A DNA stretch of 64,000 nucleotides from the NCBI GenBank assembly GCA_947095585.1, contig OX352761.1, forward strand, positions 129,920,277-129,984,276, given 5' to 3'. A program made the translations under genes and the position numbers. Shown here one piece after another: positions 1 through 10,700 of this stretch; positions within the stretch are counted from its first letter, which is position 1, and each line of letters begins with the position of its first letter. A model generated the notes under the pieces. That model was not told the origin of the DNA, ran no database searches, and saw only the letters and a program-made list of their open reading frames with translations. Source of the stretch: Nephrocerus scutellatus. Its lineage: Eukaryota > Arthropoda > Insecta > Diptera > Pipunculidae.

Positions 1-558
1 AAAAACCGATGAACTTACTAAGGAACTTTTCTTTTTTTAATGATTTTCGTTTAACTTTGTTTTTCCACAAACTAAACTTTAAACTAAAAATTTCTCTTCT
101 GATTCGCACAAAAATATGTGGACGACTGTATAGTGAATGATATCCTCCCAACCTCCCATATGTCTGCTTGTTATTAGGATACCAACCCTTATTCAAGCAA
201 AAACTTTTGACTTATAATTCTCTAATACTGTCTTCAATGAAAAATACAAAATTGTTGGTATTGTTCGTTTGATAATTATTTTTATTTGAGATATTTTAGC
301 GTAATATTACTTAAATACTTCACTGTTATTTAAGCTTTTGAAGCTAAATTTTGTGTATTTTAAATTATTTTGAAGGACGTGTCAAGTTATTGCTTAAACT
401 ACATCACCGACATACAACCACAATGATTTTAAAAGCCATTAGTATGAAGAGAAACGAAACACTTTTGTGAAACACAGCTGATTTTTATTTACCTTCAATA
501 GAATCCTTTCTTTTTAAAGGTTTTATATGGATTTCATTAAATTTTAATTAATGAACAG
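1..558. other. Upstream region, no gene seen
   Basis: AT-rich sequence with no open frame or splice-site series that I can support. The last 100 bases or so are probably the 5' untranslated and promoter region of the gene that starts at 559. No TATA box or initiator could be fixed with confidence. Confidence 0.4.
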
Positions 559-1086
559 ATGAAACTATCACAAATATTGCTTAAACCAAAAGCTTCACAA
601 GTTCTTACCGCCTACTTAAAACAATGTAACGAACCACCATGGACTTCGTATTTTGTTAAAGTAAAATTATTGTATTACAATTATTATTATTATATTGTCG
701 CGTAACTTTTCATTAGTTAAAAGATGTCCAAAATGATCAATATGGTCAATCACATTTTAATTGGACTCTTGATACTGGAACAAACTATCATATACTTCGC
801 ACTGGATGTTATCCCTATGTGAAATATCATTGCAGCAAACGAAAGTACCAAGATCTTCGTATCGAGGATAAGCTTTTTCGATTTTTGAAAATAATAAATT
901 TTGGTAAGCAATTTTATTTTTATTTTTAACAAATAATTTAACGTTCGCTTTCAAGGTTTTCCTATGCTATGCTATGGTTTAGCTGCAATCCGTCTCATTA
1001 GCCATACAGAAATTGTTAATGTCGCAGGGGATGCCAAAGTTCCTATATACTTTCTATATGAAGAAGATAAAGGCTCAATGTTTTAA
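559..1086 (+). CDS. C15orf61-like protein, 3 exons, 139 aa
   Basis: Coding exons are 559-660, 717-903 and 956-1086. All introns are GT-AG and short (56 and 52 nt), the phases agree, and the joined frame is 139 aa. The protein matches the vertebrate C15orf61 family along its length. It has an N-terminal KPKAS..L segment, then the block [11 protein letters not shown], then [18 protein letters not shown], then a hydrophobic stretch ([11 protein letters not shown]), and an acidic end EEDKGSMF where human has EDEGAMY. Human C15orf61 is about 157 aa, so the fly protein looks complete. The ATG at 559 is used because an upstream ATG at 551 hits a stop after three codons. The molecular function of the family is not known to me. 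The block with two cysteines and aromatic residues is the conserved core. Confidence 0.88.
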
Positions 1087-1590
1087 ATTCTTTTGTGCAT
1101 TAAATTCCTGCTTTTCTCTTAATAAGATTACATGTGCACTTGCCCTCCTTAGAAAATAAATATAATATGTTGTTTCCTAACCTTAATTTATATTATTCAC
1201 TTAAAACTTATACATGAGATAACTTAGTTAATACAAACTAGAAATATGTATCCAAAACAAACAAAAGTACGTGGATTTAAACATAGATAGATGTAAATGG
1301 TCGTTTGACACAAAATTAATTTGTCCTGTTATGTGATGAATTAAATAAAAGTGTTTTTCAAGCTGTAAATGATAGATGTTATGTACTTACACCGGTTTAG
1401 CTTAATTTGTGACTCGTAATTTCAATGATTCTCTGTTTTGTATCTATTTGTCAGAAAACCGACATTAAAAAAGTAGCCACCTTTGTATAAATGAAAATGT
1501 AACTTAAAACTTTATTGGCCATGAAAATGATTTATTTGATACTGGTAGATCTAATACAACGAAAAAAACTTCTATTTGTATTTATTACAC

Positions 1591-2029
1591 AGGTTGGCGC
1601 AAAAGAAACAAAGGGGTTTGAATAGTATGTATGTATATAATTTCTTTAATTTATTATATTGTTACAATTTTTTCGGTAAAAAATACTTAGGATATATAAA
1701 ATGGAAAAGTACACAATGGAAAGTTGTTGAACTTTATTTTTAAAATCGATGATCAATTGTTTTGACTTAAAATAATATTTGAGAAGAAATTCGAGCGATA
1801 ACTTTAGAAATCTTGCCAGCGCTCGTTCCCTTTGCGCAGAAATCATAAAAAAAAATTAAACAAATAACCGTGCTCTTACAATGAAAAACTTGTATGGATT
1901 TCAAACATAACGGGCAAACATTTTTTTTGTCAAAACCAGAATCCCTACAATTCTGTAAGTCTTAAGTTCTTCATTACGAGAGCACGATTATATACCACTC
2001 AAACCACATCGTTTCTTTTGCGCCACCCT
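1591..2029. mobile_element. MITE with mariner-like terminal inverted repeats
   Basis: The left end at 1591 reads AGGTTGGCGCAAAAGAAAC. The right end at 2029, read on the minus strand, is AGGGTGGCGCAAAAGAAAC, followed by a similar ..GTTTGA. block on both sides. The arms are about 30 bp and the element about 440 bp, with no transposase. The GGTTGGCGCAAAAG form resembles ends of some mariner subfamilies, so this is probably a deletion derivative; that assignment is inference. A second inverted-repeat element is nested inside it at 1870-1985. Confidence 0.7.
1870..1985. mobile_element. Short MITE (GTGCTCT family) nested in another MITE
   Basis: A 116-bp element with imperfect 22-bp terminal inverted repeats. 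The left end is GTGCTCTTACAATGAAAAAC and the right end, read in reverse, is GTGCTCTCGTAATGAAGAAC. Two related copies lie at 4418-4544 and 14269-14414 and share the internal GGTTTTGACAAAAAAAA and GTTATGTT.GAAATC blocks. No coding capacity. Confidence 0.72.
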
Positions 2030-2235
2030 ATATATTCGTTATTTAAAAAAAAGCTGAATAAGTTATTGTTGTTGGTTTATATGTATATGTTTTTAATACA
2101 TCAAATCATTAAAGTTAAACTATCAAAAGATACCTATTTACCATTATATTTTGTTTTTTGAAATATATTTACATATTTACAGATAACATCAGAGTTTAAA
2201 GTAAATAAATAATCCTTAAAATTATTAGCAACAAT

Positions 2236-3861
2236 TTAAGCCTTGCAATCAATACTGGGATTTTCGCATGCTTCATCGTAGTCGTTCAGCAATAGCGTAC
2301 TAAGTGATTTTGTAAATTCTGCAAGCGAACATGGCGCACTGCAATTTGGAATAGCAATTACTTTGGGGAATTTATCCTCACTGTTATAGAAGTAGACAAT
2401 CTAAAAATTATGGTAGTAAAATTATCTTAAATTATAATTGCATATTGCCGAGATAATTGTACCTTCACTTCAAAATCATCCTTGAAGAGTGAACTGTAAT
2501 GCAATTCAAATACCAATGCAGACGAATATTGAGGTAATCTATCCGTTTGATCTAGTATATTTAAAGAATTCATAACATTCACCATGGTGACATCATGTCC
2601 AGAATACAGGTAAACTTTCCTATCCATTTTTTTGTTTTTGTTGTACTTGCTTATCATGGCATTGTGTACTTCACTAAGAAAGGCACCACCTTTGATTTTC
2701 TTCATTAACTGTGTTTCTGTAAATAGAGTATAGCTTTTTTCTGCTAGCGGTCTAAGTGCCTCAGGATACAAATTGTTAGCCCATTTGGGTAGGGTAAGAT
2801 CAGTTTCTTTCTCAATTGTCAGAAGGTTGTAAAGAATCTCTACATCCAGAACATTTGTAACATTCTGCAGAAAAGAATAAAAAGAAGATTAAATATATGA
2901 ATATATGCAATTCTATATAACTGAAACACAAAAATATACCTTTCCCATACGCTTGGATAGTATTCTGTAGAGATCACCATTTTCCTGGTTAATACGTTGT
3001 AAATCGATGGGAGGTGCTGTATACAGATCATTCAGAATCTTGTCATATTTTAGGCAAGGTTTCTTCTGAGCAAGAAGCTATCAGAAATGCGTCATTACTT
3101 TGATATATACATATTTTAGACAGGCTTAGGCCAAATTGACTTAGCAGTAATTAGTTTTTAGTTTAATACTACTTCAATAGTTCAATAACACTTAAAAAAC
3201 TGATTAGTTTTCTGCTTCATGCATTAAACTTACCGTATCCTCCATCCGTGGAACAGAATGCACTGGTATAGGCTGCCAAAGCATCGGCAAAGCATTATTA
3301 TGCTTCAGTGGTGGCATAAGTCCAGCTAAAACACTCTGCGCACTCATTAAACAACGTTCAGCTGCCGAACTGAGGACGTACATATTCTGCTGCGAGTAGA
3401 GTCCGTCCTGCGGCAACAGTCGATAGTAACGCTTACGCAAATTCTTGCCTAAGCTGTACGCTTGAAGACTGCCTTTCTGCAATTGGTTATTATAACATAT
3501 TCACTGTTTTGAACTGATAATAAACTCGATAAGTACCTGGGTTAAAGCTCCTAATCCACCAAGCCAATCACGCTCACTATGCGGATCGTTGGGGTAAAAA
3601 CTGGTAGGGTTCTTCTCGCCATGACGAAACAGCTATTCTTGTAAGAAATTAAGCATTGATATAAAAAAATTTACAATTACACATAAATTCAAATTAAAAC
3701 TAACTCACAACAGATATCATTCGAAGCGAGTTCAATCCTTGATCGTCATAGGTCTCACCAAAAGCTAAATAAGTCAATAAAATTGTAATAATAGTGACTC
3801 CCAAAATCATCACCGATATTTTGGTGCCGCGCGTTGATAATTTACAATCCGCAGATACCAT
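2236..3861 (-). CDS. Histidine acid phosphatase (prostatic/venom type)
   Basis: Coding exons, in order of translation, are 3861-3709, 3632-3537, 3476-3234, 3077-2940, 2864-2463 and 2400-2236. All are GT-AG and all junctions are phase 0. The joined protein is 398 aa, the usual length for the family. Residues about 16-36 are a hydrophobic signal or membrane anchor. The catalytic loop at residues 54-60 is RHGEKNP, carrying the phosphohistidine H55. The C-terminal proton donor motif is GHD at residues 299-301. The family hydrolyses phosphomonoesters in lysosomes or outside the cell. Oddity: the family motif RHGxRxP has Lys in place of its second Arg (residue 58). Cysteines near the end (CSAPC, CENPSIDC) fit secreted acid phosphatases. 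Which fly paralogue this is cannot be settled here. Confidence 0.92.
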
Positions 3862-4417
3862 TTGGCCTGACTAAACTGCAACAATATTGATATTGGCAAA
3901 TTTTACTATTATTTCACGTTGTTTCTGGAAATACCTCAACCCGGAAGTTAATTCGATGGTAAAATATTTTGCAATATCACTTGCTGCTATTCGTAACACA
4001 TTATACAATGAAATAACAACAGTTTTGTAAAAACTTCTGTTAACTCTAAACTGTTAATTTTAATTCAACTCAAACAAAAACACACTATTTCAAATAAATC
4101 ATAAAATTAATTAAACAAAACAGACACAAAAGTTAGTTGATATCAAATTGATTTGCTGTGCCTTGAACATATGCCTGTTAATAAAGTAATTAAGCACGTA
4201 AACAGCCTAAGCCTAACCATGGAAAAGCGACCCGTCTCACGCACGGTCGCCGTCTCGCCAACAATAACAATCACAATAAAAATATTGTGTCATTCAATAC
4301 CATTCCATTTGCGTTTGTAAAATTGATAACATTCATATGCATTCTCCATTCACGATCAGTGGAATGGAAGGAACATTCATTAGCATATTGGCACTTGACA
4401 GTTGCTTAAACATTAGG

Positions 4418-4544
4418 GCGCTCTCACAACGGAAAAACTTAAAACTTACATGGTTGTATGGATTTTGGTTTTGACAAAAAAAATTTTTGCTCGTTATGTT
4501 GGAAATCCATAAACCCTCAGAGTGCTCTCACGATGAAAAAACTT
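4418..4544. repeat. Truncated MITE copy plus adjacent partial copy
   Basis: GCGCTCTCACAACGGAAAAA at 4418 begins a copy of the family at 1870-1985 and holds the same internal blocks. Its expected inverted right end is missing. Instead a second left end in direct orientation (GTGCTCTCACGATGAAAAAA) starts at about 4522. It is a broken head-to-tail pair. Confidence 0.6.
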
Positions 4545-4619
4545 GATCTTGTTATATATATAGTTATAATTTTAGTAATATGCATAGAAAATATAACTAT
4601 AAAAAACGAGACATAAAAT

Positions 4620-4712
4620 TAACAAAAGTGAACAACAGAGTAATGTGCACAACAGAGTAATAACAGTGTAGCAAAAGTGTACAACAGAGTAATGTGTACA
4701 ACAGAGCATTGA
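4620..4712. repeat. Minisatellite of ACAACAGAGTAATGTG-type units
   Basis: Tandem imperfect copies of a unit built on AAAAGTGNACAACAGAGTAA and GTGCACAACAGAG. About four core repeats of ACAACAGAG are visible. No coding potential. Confidence 0.6.
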
Positions 4713-4734
4713 AAATTGTAGACCCTCCGTAAAA

Positions 4735-5700
4735 AGGTTCACTTCAAAAACTTGGCAGACGATTGAGCTGAAACTATCACAGAATATGCGTCTTAACAAA
4801 ATCTCGGTAAACCAAATAGTGCGAATACGATTGAGGTGAAGCTTGGCTTAGGTTTAGGAAATAGAGGAAATAGTACACCCCTCCCGTGGTAGTGATGGCA
4901 AGGCGGGAATTCATGTGTGTCGGAGTAGCGGAGCGCCCGGGAAAAGCATTCTATAAAGAGATAAGTTTGAACTTTCAATAGGCTTCACTTATCTCATAAA
5001 CTACTGGACCGGTTTTTACCATTGTATAGGGTTTGTAACCGTGGAGGTTATATGCTAGAGTTTTTTGGTCTGTGGGTTGGCGGGTAGGGAATTTGGGGGC
5101 TCAATGGTTGGGGTCAGTGTCAGTTGGTTAATGGTCACCGATTTTGACCAGGTTTAAACCATTGTAGAGTTTTTTTTATGAGAGGTGGTGCTCAGTTTGG
5201 AAAGATCAGTAGGGAGATAACAGGGTGAGCGGTCAGTTGTATGGGGTGAGAAGGAAGTGGGGGCAGCTGTGCAAAGGCGGATATATCTCAACCAGTCTTC
5301 TATATAAATAAATATGAAATGAATCGTGCGTTTGCTCGTTTTTTATTTATAACATATATATCCGAATTATTTATGGTGAAGGAAGGTTACAGGTATATTG
5401 TACACGCTCCCTTCCCCTTAAATGTCCTTTGGCGAATGTAAAATGTTAATATTAACCACATTTGTAAACTGATTTTAATGAAATTTTCATTGTACATATT
5501 TGGCATGTGGCGAAAGGCTATAGGCTACAGCAGGCCCCCAATCCCCCTGTCGACAAATTTTTATAAAATTTTTAATGTAAATAATTGGCAGGTGGAAAAG
5601 GTTATAGACTATAGTACACCACCACCTCGGGGTTTCATTAGTGCGAGTAGCAAAGCAACCGCGGAAAGCAAGTATATATTTAAAAGTACATAGTTATGCA
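4735..5700. repeat. Degenerate interspersed repeat region, type unknown
   Basis: The region contains two related modules of the form ATAGTACACC...CGGAGTAGCGGAGCGCC..GGGAAAAGC (about 4865-4955) and ATAGTACACC...GCGAGTAGCAAAGCAACCGCGGAAAGC (about 5610-5675). Other G-rich segments lie between them. The paired modules suggest a decayed transposon, possibly Helitron-like, but I see no diagnostic end or protein. The open frames here are not protein-like. Confidence 0.4.
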
Positions 5701-6052
5701 ATACTCATCAAAACACTTGAGCTTTATTTTTAGTGTAAAAAAATTAACTAAAAAATTTTCGTTGAAATTTATTCGAAGACGAGACAAAATTTTAAAGTCA
5801 TTAGTATTTTGATAGCATTTTATTTTGGTCGTGCTCAATCCGAACTCTTTTGTATCACACGTACGTATCTAAAGACATACATAACGTTATCTTGGAATGA
5901 TATTCGAAATTTATTTAAATTTCTATTTAATGCGACAACTGCAAGTGCATATATTTTACATAAGAATTTGCATAAGCTTAGTGAATCAATTGGAACCTCA
6001 AACGCAGAATATTTAAAAAATCGGGTGTTACACGGCTGGGATTGAAGTAATT

Positions 6053-6589
6053 ATGTCTCGCAAAAGATCATTTTGCAGAGCTGGCTTGAACTCGAAGAAA
6101 ATTGCAGATTTAGACGATGCCTTCGAATCAAGTGAGGAACAGGATTATGATTATATAAGTCCTGGATGTTATTGCACCCCCCAACATGTTTGTAAAAGTA
6201 CACATTCAGTTTACTAAGAAGTCTTCCAGCTGTGCCCAATTTTAAGTAATTGTTGTCCAGTCGTTAGGTATGTTTCTGATCAAAATGGAAATACCTGTTA
6301 TTTGAGTGATGCTCACGTGCAACATGAACAATCATCAAAAGTTATTATTTTCGACACTGAAATAGCTGAAAATAATTTGATTGACTTTGAATTTGAATCT
6401 GGGTTGAGTCCAAGAAAAAAGGACCGGTACGATAGTGAGGATGATAGCGAATATGGTTACAATAAAAGTAGCCTACCAGCAAACACTTACCGTGCGAAGG
6501 AAGGCTACCTTGTAAAGGAACCAATGGACGAACAAGAAAGCAGCAAAAAAATTAATGGCGATGACGACGAAGAATATTTTGATGTTTAA
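6053..6589 (+). CDS. Small acidic protein of unknown function, 2 exons, 155 aa
   Basis: I do not recognise this protein. The frame that starts with ATG at 6053 (MSRKRSFCRAGLNSKK...) stops at 6215, but a 69-nt GT-AG intron (6192-6260, donor GTAAAA, acceptor TTGTTGTCCAG) removes the stop and continues in the same frame to TAA at 6587-6589. Exons 6053-6191 and 6261-6589 give 155 aa. The N-terminus is basic, the middle has a CYCTPQHVFVRYVSDQNGNTC block with spaced cysteines and aromatics, and the C-terminus is strongly acidic (NGDDDEEYFDV). No signal peptide or membrane segment is seen. A nuclear or chromatin role would fit such charge blocks but that is a guess. Intron size and clean phase favour a real gene over chance. 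Confidence 0.55.
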
Positions 6590-6993
6590 AGAGTTTAATA
6601 TATATTGTAATATTCTACTCATACATGCTATTATATATTTTTTGACAAATATATGTTCATTTAAATTACATTTACAAAAGTTTTTTTTTTGGTTTTTCAA
6701 AGAGACATTGAAGTCATCAAGTAATTGCGACGGAAAGTAGAAGTATGGACAAGTCCTGTTTTTTATGTTTACAGCCGTACATCAATACAAATGATGCATA
6801 ATATACGTACAATCATAATTATATTAAAATTATTATAATTTAATAATATTTAATTTAACTTATTAAACTGCAGTCAAGAAGTCTCAGTAAACGTAGTACC
6901 TACTTGGAAGTTTTTTGGTTGTTGGCACCCGCATTAACATCCCCATTCCAACAGGTACGACAACTTGGGAAAATTTTTTCCTTGTGCATAGAT
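6590..6993. other. AT-rich intergenic stretch
   Basis: Probably the 3' end of the preceding gene followed by AT-rich spacer. The short frames on either strand are low-complexity and do not look like protein. Confidence 0.4.
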
Positions 6994-7970
6994 AGAGCAT
7001 GGCAATCATGGGAATGAAAGTCATATCCAGCAAAACACAAATGCTTTGTACCACAACGTTCATGGGCATGACTTTCATTCCCATCCCATGTAGCCACGCT
7101 CATAGGAATATCATGTTTAAATCTTCTGCACTCTATACGGGTTATAGAGAAAGGAGGCGGTTCTCCAAACAAGATGGCTGTTTTTTTGAAGGTCTGCAAA
7201 TTGAGGGCTTTTAGGAAAGGGATGTCCAAAAACTCTAACCCTTTCCGAGCTGTACTGCAGTTTGCTATATAACATCTGTGTTGTATGGGAAAATTCAATC
7301 ATATGAAATACCGCGTAAACCCAATCCAAACAGATCCACCTTCCATAAAAAATACGCCACTCCCATAAAAATAGTATGGCTGTGCAGAGCTAATATTCAC
7401 CTTTTATATGGTACTAATGTATATACACGCCCTTTTTTAACTTTTATGGAAAAGTTCGTTCTTGACTCTATCACTGGTAAGGGTGGCTCGATTGGTACCG
7501 TTTATGTTTATTTATACTCACTTGTTTATATATACCCGCATTACCTTTGTTTCGGTACCAATTAACCCCGTGGCAGGTGGCGTAAATACCATTCCGGGCT
7601 ATACTACAGAAGCGCCAAAAAATGTATACTGCAACTCCACAATTTTGAATTTAGTATTACTTAGCTGTGGACACATCCTGGATATAGCCGACGGCCACAT
7701 GAGCCCTCGACCGAAATGCCGAATGGGTACATTCGAACGTACCACAGTAAACTGGCCGCTGCCATCAAATCCAAGGAGCGGATGTACTTTTCGAAAGCGA
7801 ATTCCTGACTACGAAGCTCGGCGGAAACTGCCATCCCCAATCTGTCGAAATTCTCGTACCTGCTGGACTAAAGATGTTAATGCCGGAGCTAACATCCCGT
7901 GTCTGGGAGGGGCAAACGGTGAAAATTTGCGAATATCACAAGTGCAAGCACAAGAACTTAAGTGATAACA
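6900..7970. pseudogene. Unrecognised coding-like segments in inverted arrangement
   Basis: Around 7835-7950 on the plus strand one frame reads EILVPAGLKMLMPELTSR and continues into a Cys/His-rich end (CEYHKCKHKN). Around 6960-6900 on the minus strand a similar frame reads QVVVPVGMGMLMRVPTTKK. The two lie in opposite orientation about 900 bp apart. They look like parts of one duplicated, decayed coding sequence, broken on the minus side by the MITE at 6994-7102. I cannot name the family, and no complete frame or splice model could be built. The long minus-strand frame at 6900-7298 owes many of its cysteines and histidines to the MITE. Confidence 0.3.
6994..7102. mobile_element. MITE of the GAGCGTGGCTACA family
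   Basis: A short element of about 110 bp with inverted ends: the left is GAGCATGGCAATCATGGGAA followed by TGAAAGTCAT, and the right, read in reverse, is GAGCGTGGCTACATGGG..GGGAATGAAAGTCAT. Related sequence is at 19425-19620 and 32764-33000. Confidence 0.65.
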
Positions 7971-8099
7971 TTAATAATAATACAGCTACATGATGGTTGT
8001 TTAAGACAGTTTAGTCCTTTTTCAGTAAATGTTATTTTAAATTTATGCAATTATTAATTACAATTTTGTAATTTTATTCATTTTAATTTTAATATAGGA

Positions 8100-8468
8100 T
8101 TATTTAAGTATATGATTACCAGTTAATTTTAACAAAGGATTATCAGTAGCTTTCAGTGCATTCAGTTCACTAGCGTGTTCTGCCAGCAAGTCCAGCAAAA
8201 CTTCAATTTTCAATGAGTTCAAATTGTTCTCCTCCTCGAGCTGTTTATGGCGTCTATTCAATTTGCTAACATCATCCGCATCCCCCTTTCGATTTGAATT
8301 GATCCAAATTCCATCTACAAACTTCAACTCCTTGTCGCCCAGATGCAGTGATACAGTTTTGTATTCATCCAGATCTTCAGTAACTGGCGGACATCCGATA
8401 TTGCAACGACCTGCACGAGCAGGAATTGGTTTTGATTCAAACTTTCTATTAAAAATAGGCATGGTCAC
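8100..8468 (-). CDS. cby: Chibby homologue, 122 aa
   Basis: A single uninterrupted frame of 122 aa that matches Chibby along its length. It has a short N-terminus (MPIFNRKFESKP), the central LKFVDGIWI segment (human LKFENGQWI), and the C-terminal coiled coil RRHKQLEEENNL..LKIEVLLDLLAE (human RRNQQLEEENNL..LKVDILLDMLSE). Chibby is a small adaptor of the basal body and transition zone needed for cilium formation; in vertebrates it also binds beta-catenin. The ATG at 8468 is followed by a second ATG two codons later that may be the real start. The gene is divergent from the coiled-coil gene at 8782. A TTTATT at 8073-8078 would be an AATAAA polyadenylation signal on this strand. Confidence 0.93.
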   Translation of the reverse strand: MTMPIFNRKFESKPIPARAGRCNIGCPPVTEDLDEYKTVSLHLGDKELKFVDGIWINSNRKGDADDVSKLNRRHKQLEEENNLNSLKIEVLLDLLAEHASELNALKATDNPLLKLTGNHILK

Positions 8469-8781
8469 AGGGTATAAACAAACTTGTATTCTATTTAACT
8501 ACACAGAACACAACGAAGAATAAATAGAAATACTAAAGATGAAGCTAAAACAACTGACAATGTTTGGTGGGAGACATCAGTGGTAATTGTCATAGTAACG
8601 GTTGCTACAAAACATTGCAATGTAACTTCTGTGTTCTTTGACATAAAAGTTTAATGAACCAGTAGTTTTGGAATGGCAAAAAGTTAACAAATTATGAAAA
8701 AAAAATGCTAAGTAATAAATTTTACTCAATCAATAAATTGTAAAATTATGTCGAAGAAATCTGATTTTTCACGATTGTATT
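8469..8781. promoter_or_regulatory. Divergent promoter shared by chibby and SCLT1-like gene
   Basis: Only 313 bp separate the two start codons, so promoters and 5' untranslated regions of both genes must overlap or abut here. No convincing TATA box is seen on either side. The interval carries the X-box-like site described separately. Confidence 0.6.
8586..8599 (+). promoter_or_regulatory. X-box-like RFX site ATTGTCATAGTAAC
   Basis: The 14-mer fits the RYYNYYATRRNRAC form of the RFX X-box at every position. RFX factors bind X-boxes in promoters of ciliary genes in worms, flies and vertebrates. The site lies 117 bp from the chibby ATG and 182 bp from the ATG of the coiled-coil gene, within the usual X-box distance. 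Function is inferred from position and match only. Confidence 0.6.
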
Positions 8782-10700
8782 ATGTCCGAAACCCCCGAGT
8801 TACCAGAAGATAGGTAACCCACTAACAAATTAAATTAGAAAAACCTAAAATAATAATAATATAACGAATTCCTTATAGAAGTCTTAGAGAAATTGCAGAA
8901 GGCTATGAAAAATTAATCAACAAAACACAAGAAGAGTTGCAACAATTTAGGGTAAATAAGAGCAAATAAATATTGGCAGCTTAAATAATATAAGAACTAA
9001 GAACTATTCTCTACAGAAGGAACAAAACTTAATAAAAGAACAAGTTCTGGAAATTTTAGAAGAAAACAATACTTTGGGTACAAAATTAGACATTTTAAAT
9101 ACTACGGAAACCGTCAATACATCCACTAATCCAATTCATGAACAGGAGCTGCTTACGAAAGATGCTATAAATAATTTTAAACAGCAAATTCAGCATTTGC
9201 GTGAGGTGCATTGTTTAAATAAGTTTTAAACTTTCATAAACCTAATGAATTAGTTTTAATTGTAGGAAAACTGCACTCTGCAATTGCTATGGAAGTCATC
9301 GCAAAAGACAATTGCAAATTTGGAGACAGAAATTAAAAACTATCGAAATCAACTTTTTAAGCCAAATGAAATTGGAGCGGTAACGGCAAAATGATGAAAT
9401 CAATAGCTTATCTCTATTCACATAAGCATATATTTTTAGATTAAACAAAAGTACTCCACAACAATTAAACTCCTTGATAATACCATAAAGTGTCAAAAGA
9501 ATGAATTGGAAAAACGGGAAAATACCATTCGTGATATGGTCGAGCATCGCAAGCAAACTACTGAGGAAATACAAACACTGCGTGCAAATATTCAAGGTTT
9601 AATGAGACTACAGTGACTAGTGCTACATTTAAAAAGCAATCACAAACCTTTATTCTTCTCTTATTGCAGAAAAAGACAAACATCTTACAAGCATTTCAAC
9701 GTCTGATGCGGCATTTATAAAACTTAAAGAACAACTCAATGCATCTGTACTTTCCCAGAAAAATTTGGAAAACTCCTTGCAACTAGCTAAGCTTTTGATT
9801 GATGAACAGACCGTACGCGAAAAAAATGCATTACAAAAAGTCCAAGAAGCTTTGTCAATAGCTGATATAGCTGTTGCCGACAAGGAGGATGCTGTAAGGC
9901 GGGAGCAAGTTATAAAGGAGGAATGTGATAATTTGGCATCAACTATTGGGCAGGTGATGGAAGAAGCGGCAAAAAAAGTGGAAAAAGATGTTGAAACTTT
10001 GAGGAAACGCTATTCAGATAAAGAACGATCTATGCAAATGGCTCAAAATGAGGTAGAATCGACAAATACATCAAGATAACATATCTATTCAGCAATTACC
10101 TATTTTAGATTGTAAAACAGTTCGAAAATCAGAAAAAACAAACGCAAATTAGCGAAATGCGCTGCAATAGTTTTGAACAGAAACTAAAAGAAGCTATGGA
10201 GGAAAATATTAAATTAAACACTAATTTAGAATTGGCTTCACGTGCTATAGTAAGGAAAAATAAGAAAGTAAGAATATTATTTAATCATTCCCTTTTATAG
10301 ATTGAAATGAAACTGAAATTAGAGGCGAGTGAAAATTTGCTAAAAGAAGATAAGCGATCAAATAGGTTTGTATTTTTGTAAATGGTTGAAAAAGCTTAAT
10401 AAATTAATAACACCTTACATGTAAATTTTCGGATCTACAGATTGTGCGAGAAACGCGAAAATGAAATACAGCAATATATATGCAACAACCAACAACTGAA
10501 AGCTAGGTGGGATAAGTTGAATTCATTTTTTAATATATGGCATCAGTTAATTACATTTTTAACATTTCAGGTGGAAATCAGCGATTGAGGAAGTTACGAA
10601 AAATTTCCAAAATGAGATTGCTAGATTACAGGAGAAGTACTTAAAGCTTAAAGCTGAAAACCAAATTTTGCAGTCAACATTTTACAAAATGAAAGATTAA
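8782..10700 (+). CDS. SCLT1-like coiled-coil protein, 10 exons, 455 aa
   Basis: Coding exons are 8782-8813, 8879-8951, 9017-9205, 9266-9379, 9440-9596, 9670-10052, 10109-10267, 10301-10365, 10441-10506 and 10571-10700. Every junction is GT-AG, introns are 33-76 nt, and phases agree through to TAA, giving 455 aa. The whole protein is predicted coiled coil, rich in K, E, Q and L. It resembles vertebrate SCLT1 (a distal-appendage protein of the mother centriole) in order and spacing: an N-terminal block near LREENCTLQLLWKSS, a middle block VMEEAAKKVEKDVETL, and a C-terminal RWKSAIEEV..F block like RWKEETKKL. Coiled coils match promiscuously, so the name is moderate confidence; the gene model itself is strong. 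The neighbouring chibby gene and X-box support a centriole/cilium role. Confidence 0.8.

Noticed and set aside
5809..6045. 78-codon plus-strand frame just upstream of the orphan gene
   Set aside because: No similarity or splice link to the downstream exons; likely chance.
6900..7298. 132-codon minus-strand frame rich in Cys and His, looking like a zinc-binding protein
   Set aside because: Much of the Cys/His content comes from the MITE at 6994-7102 and there is no matching start or splice context.
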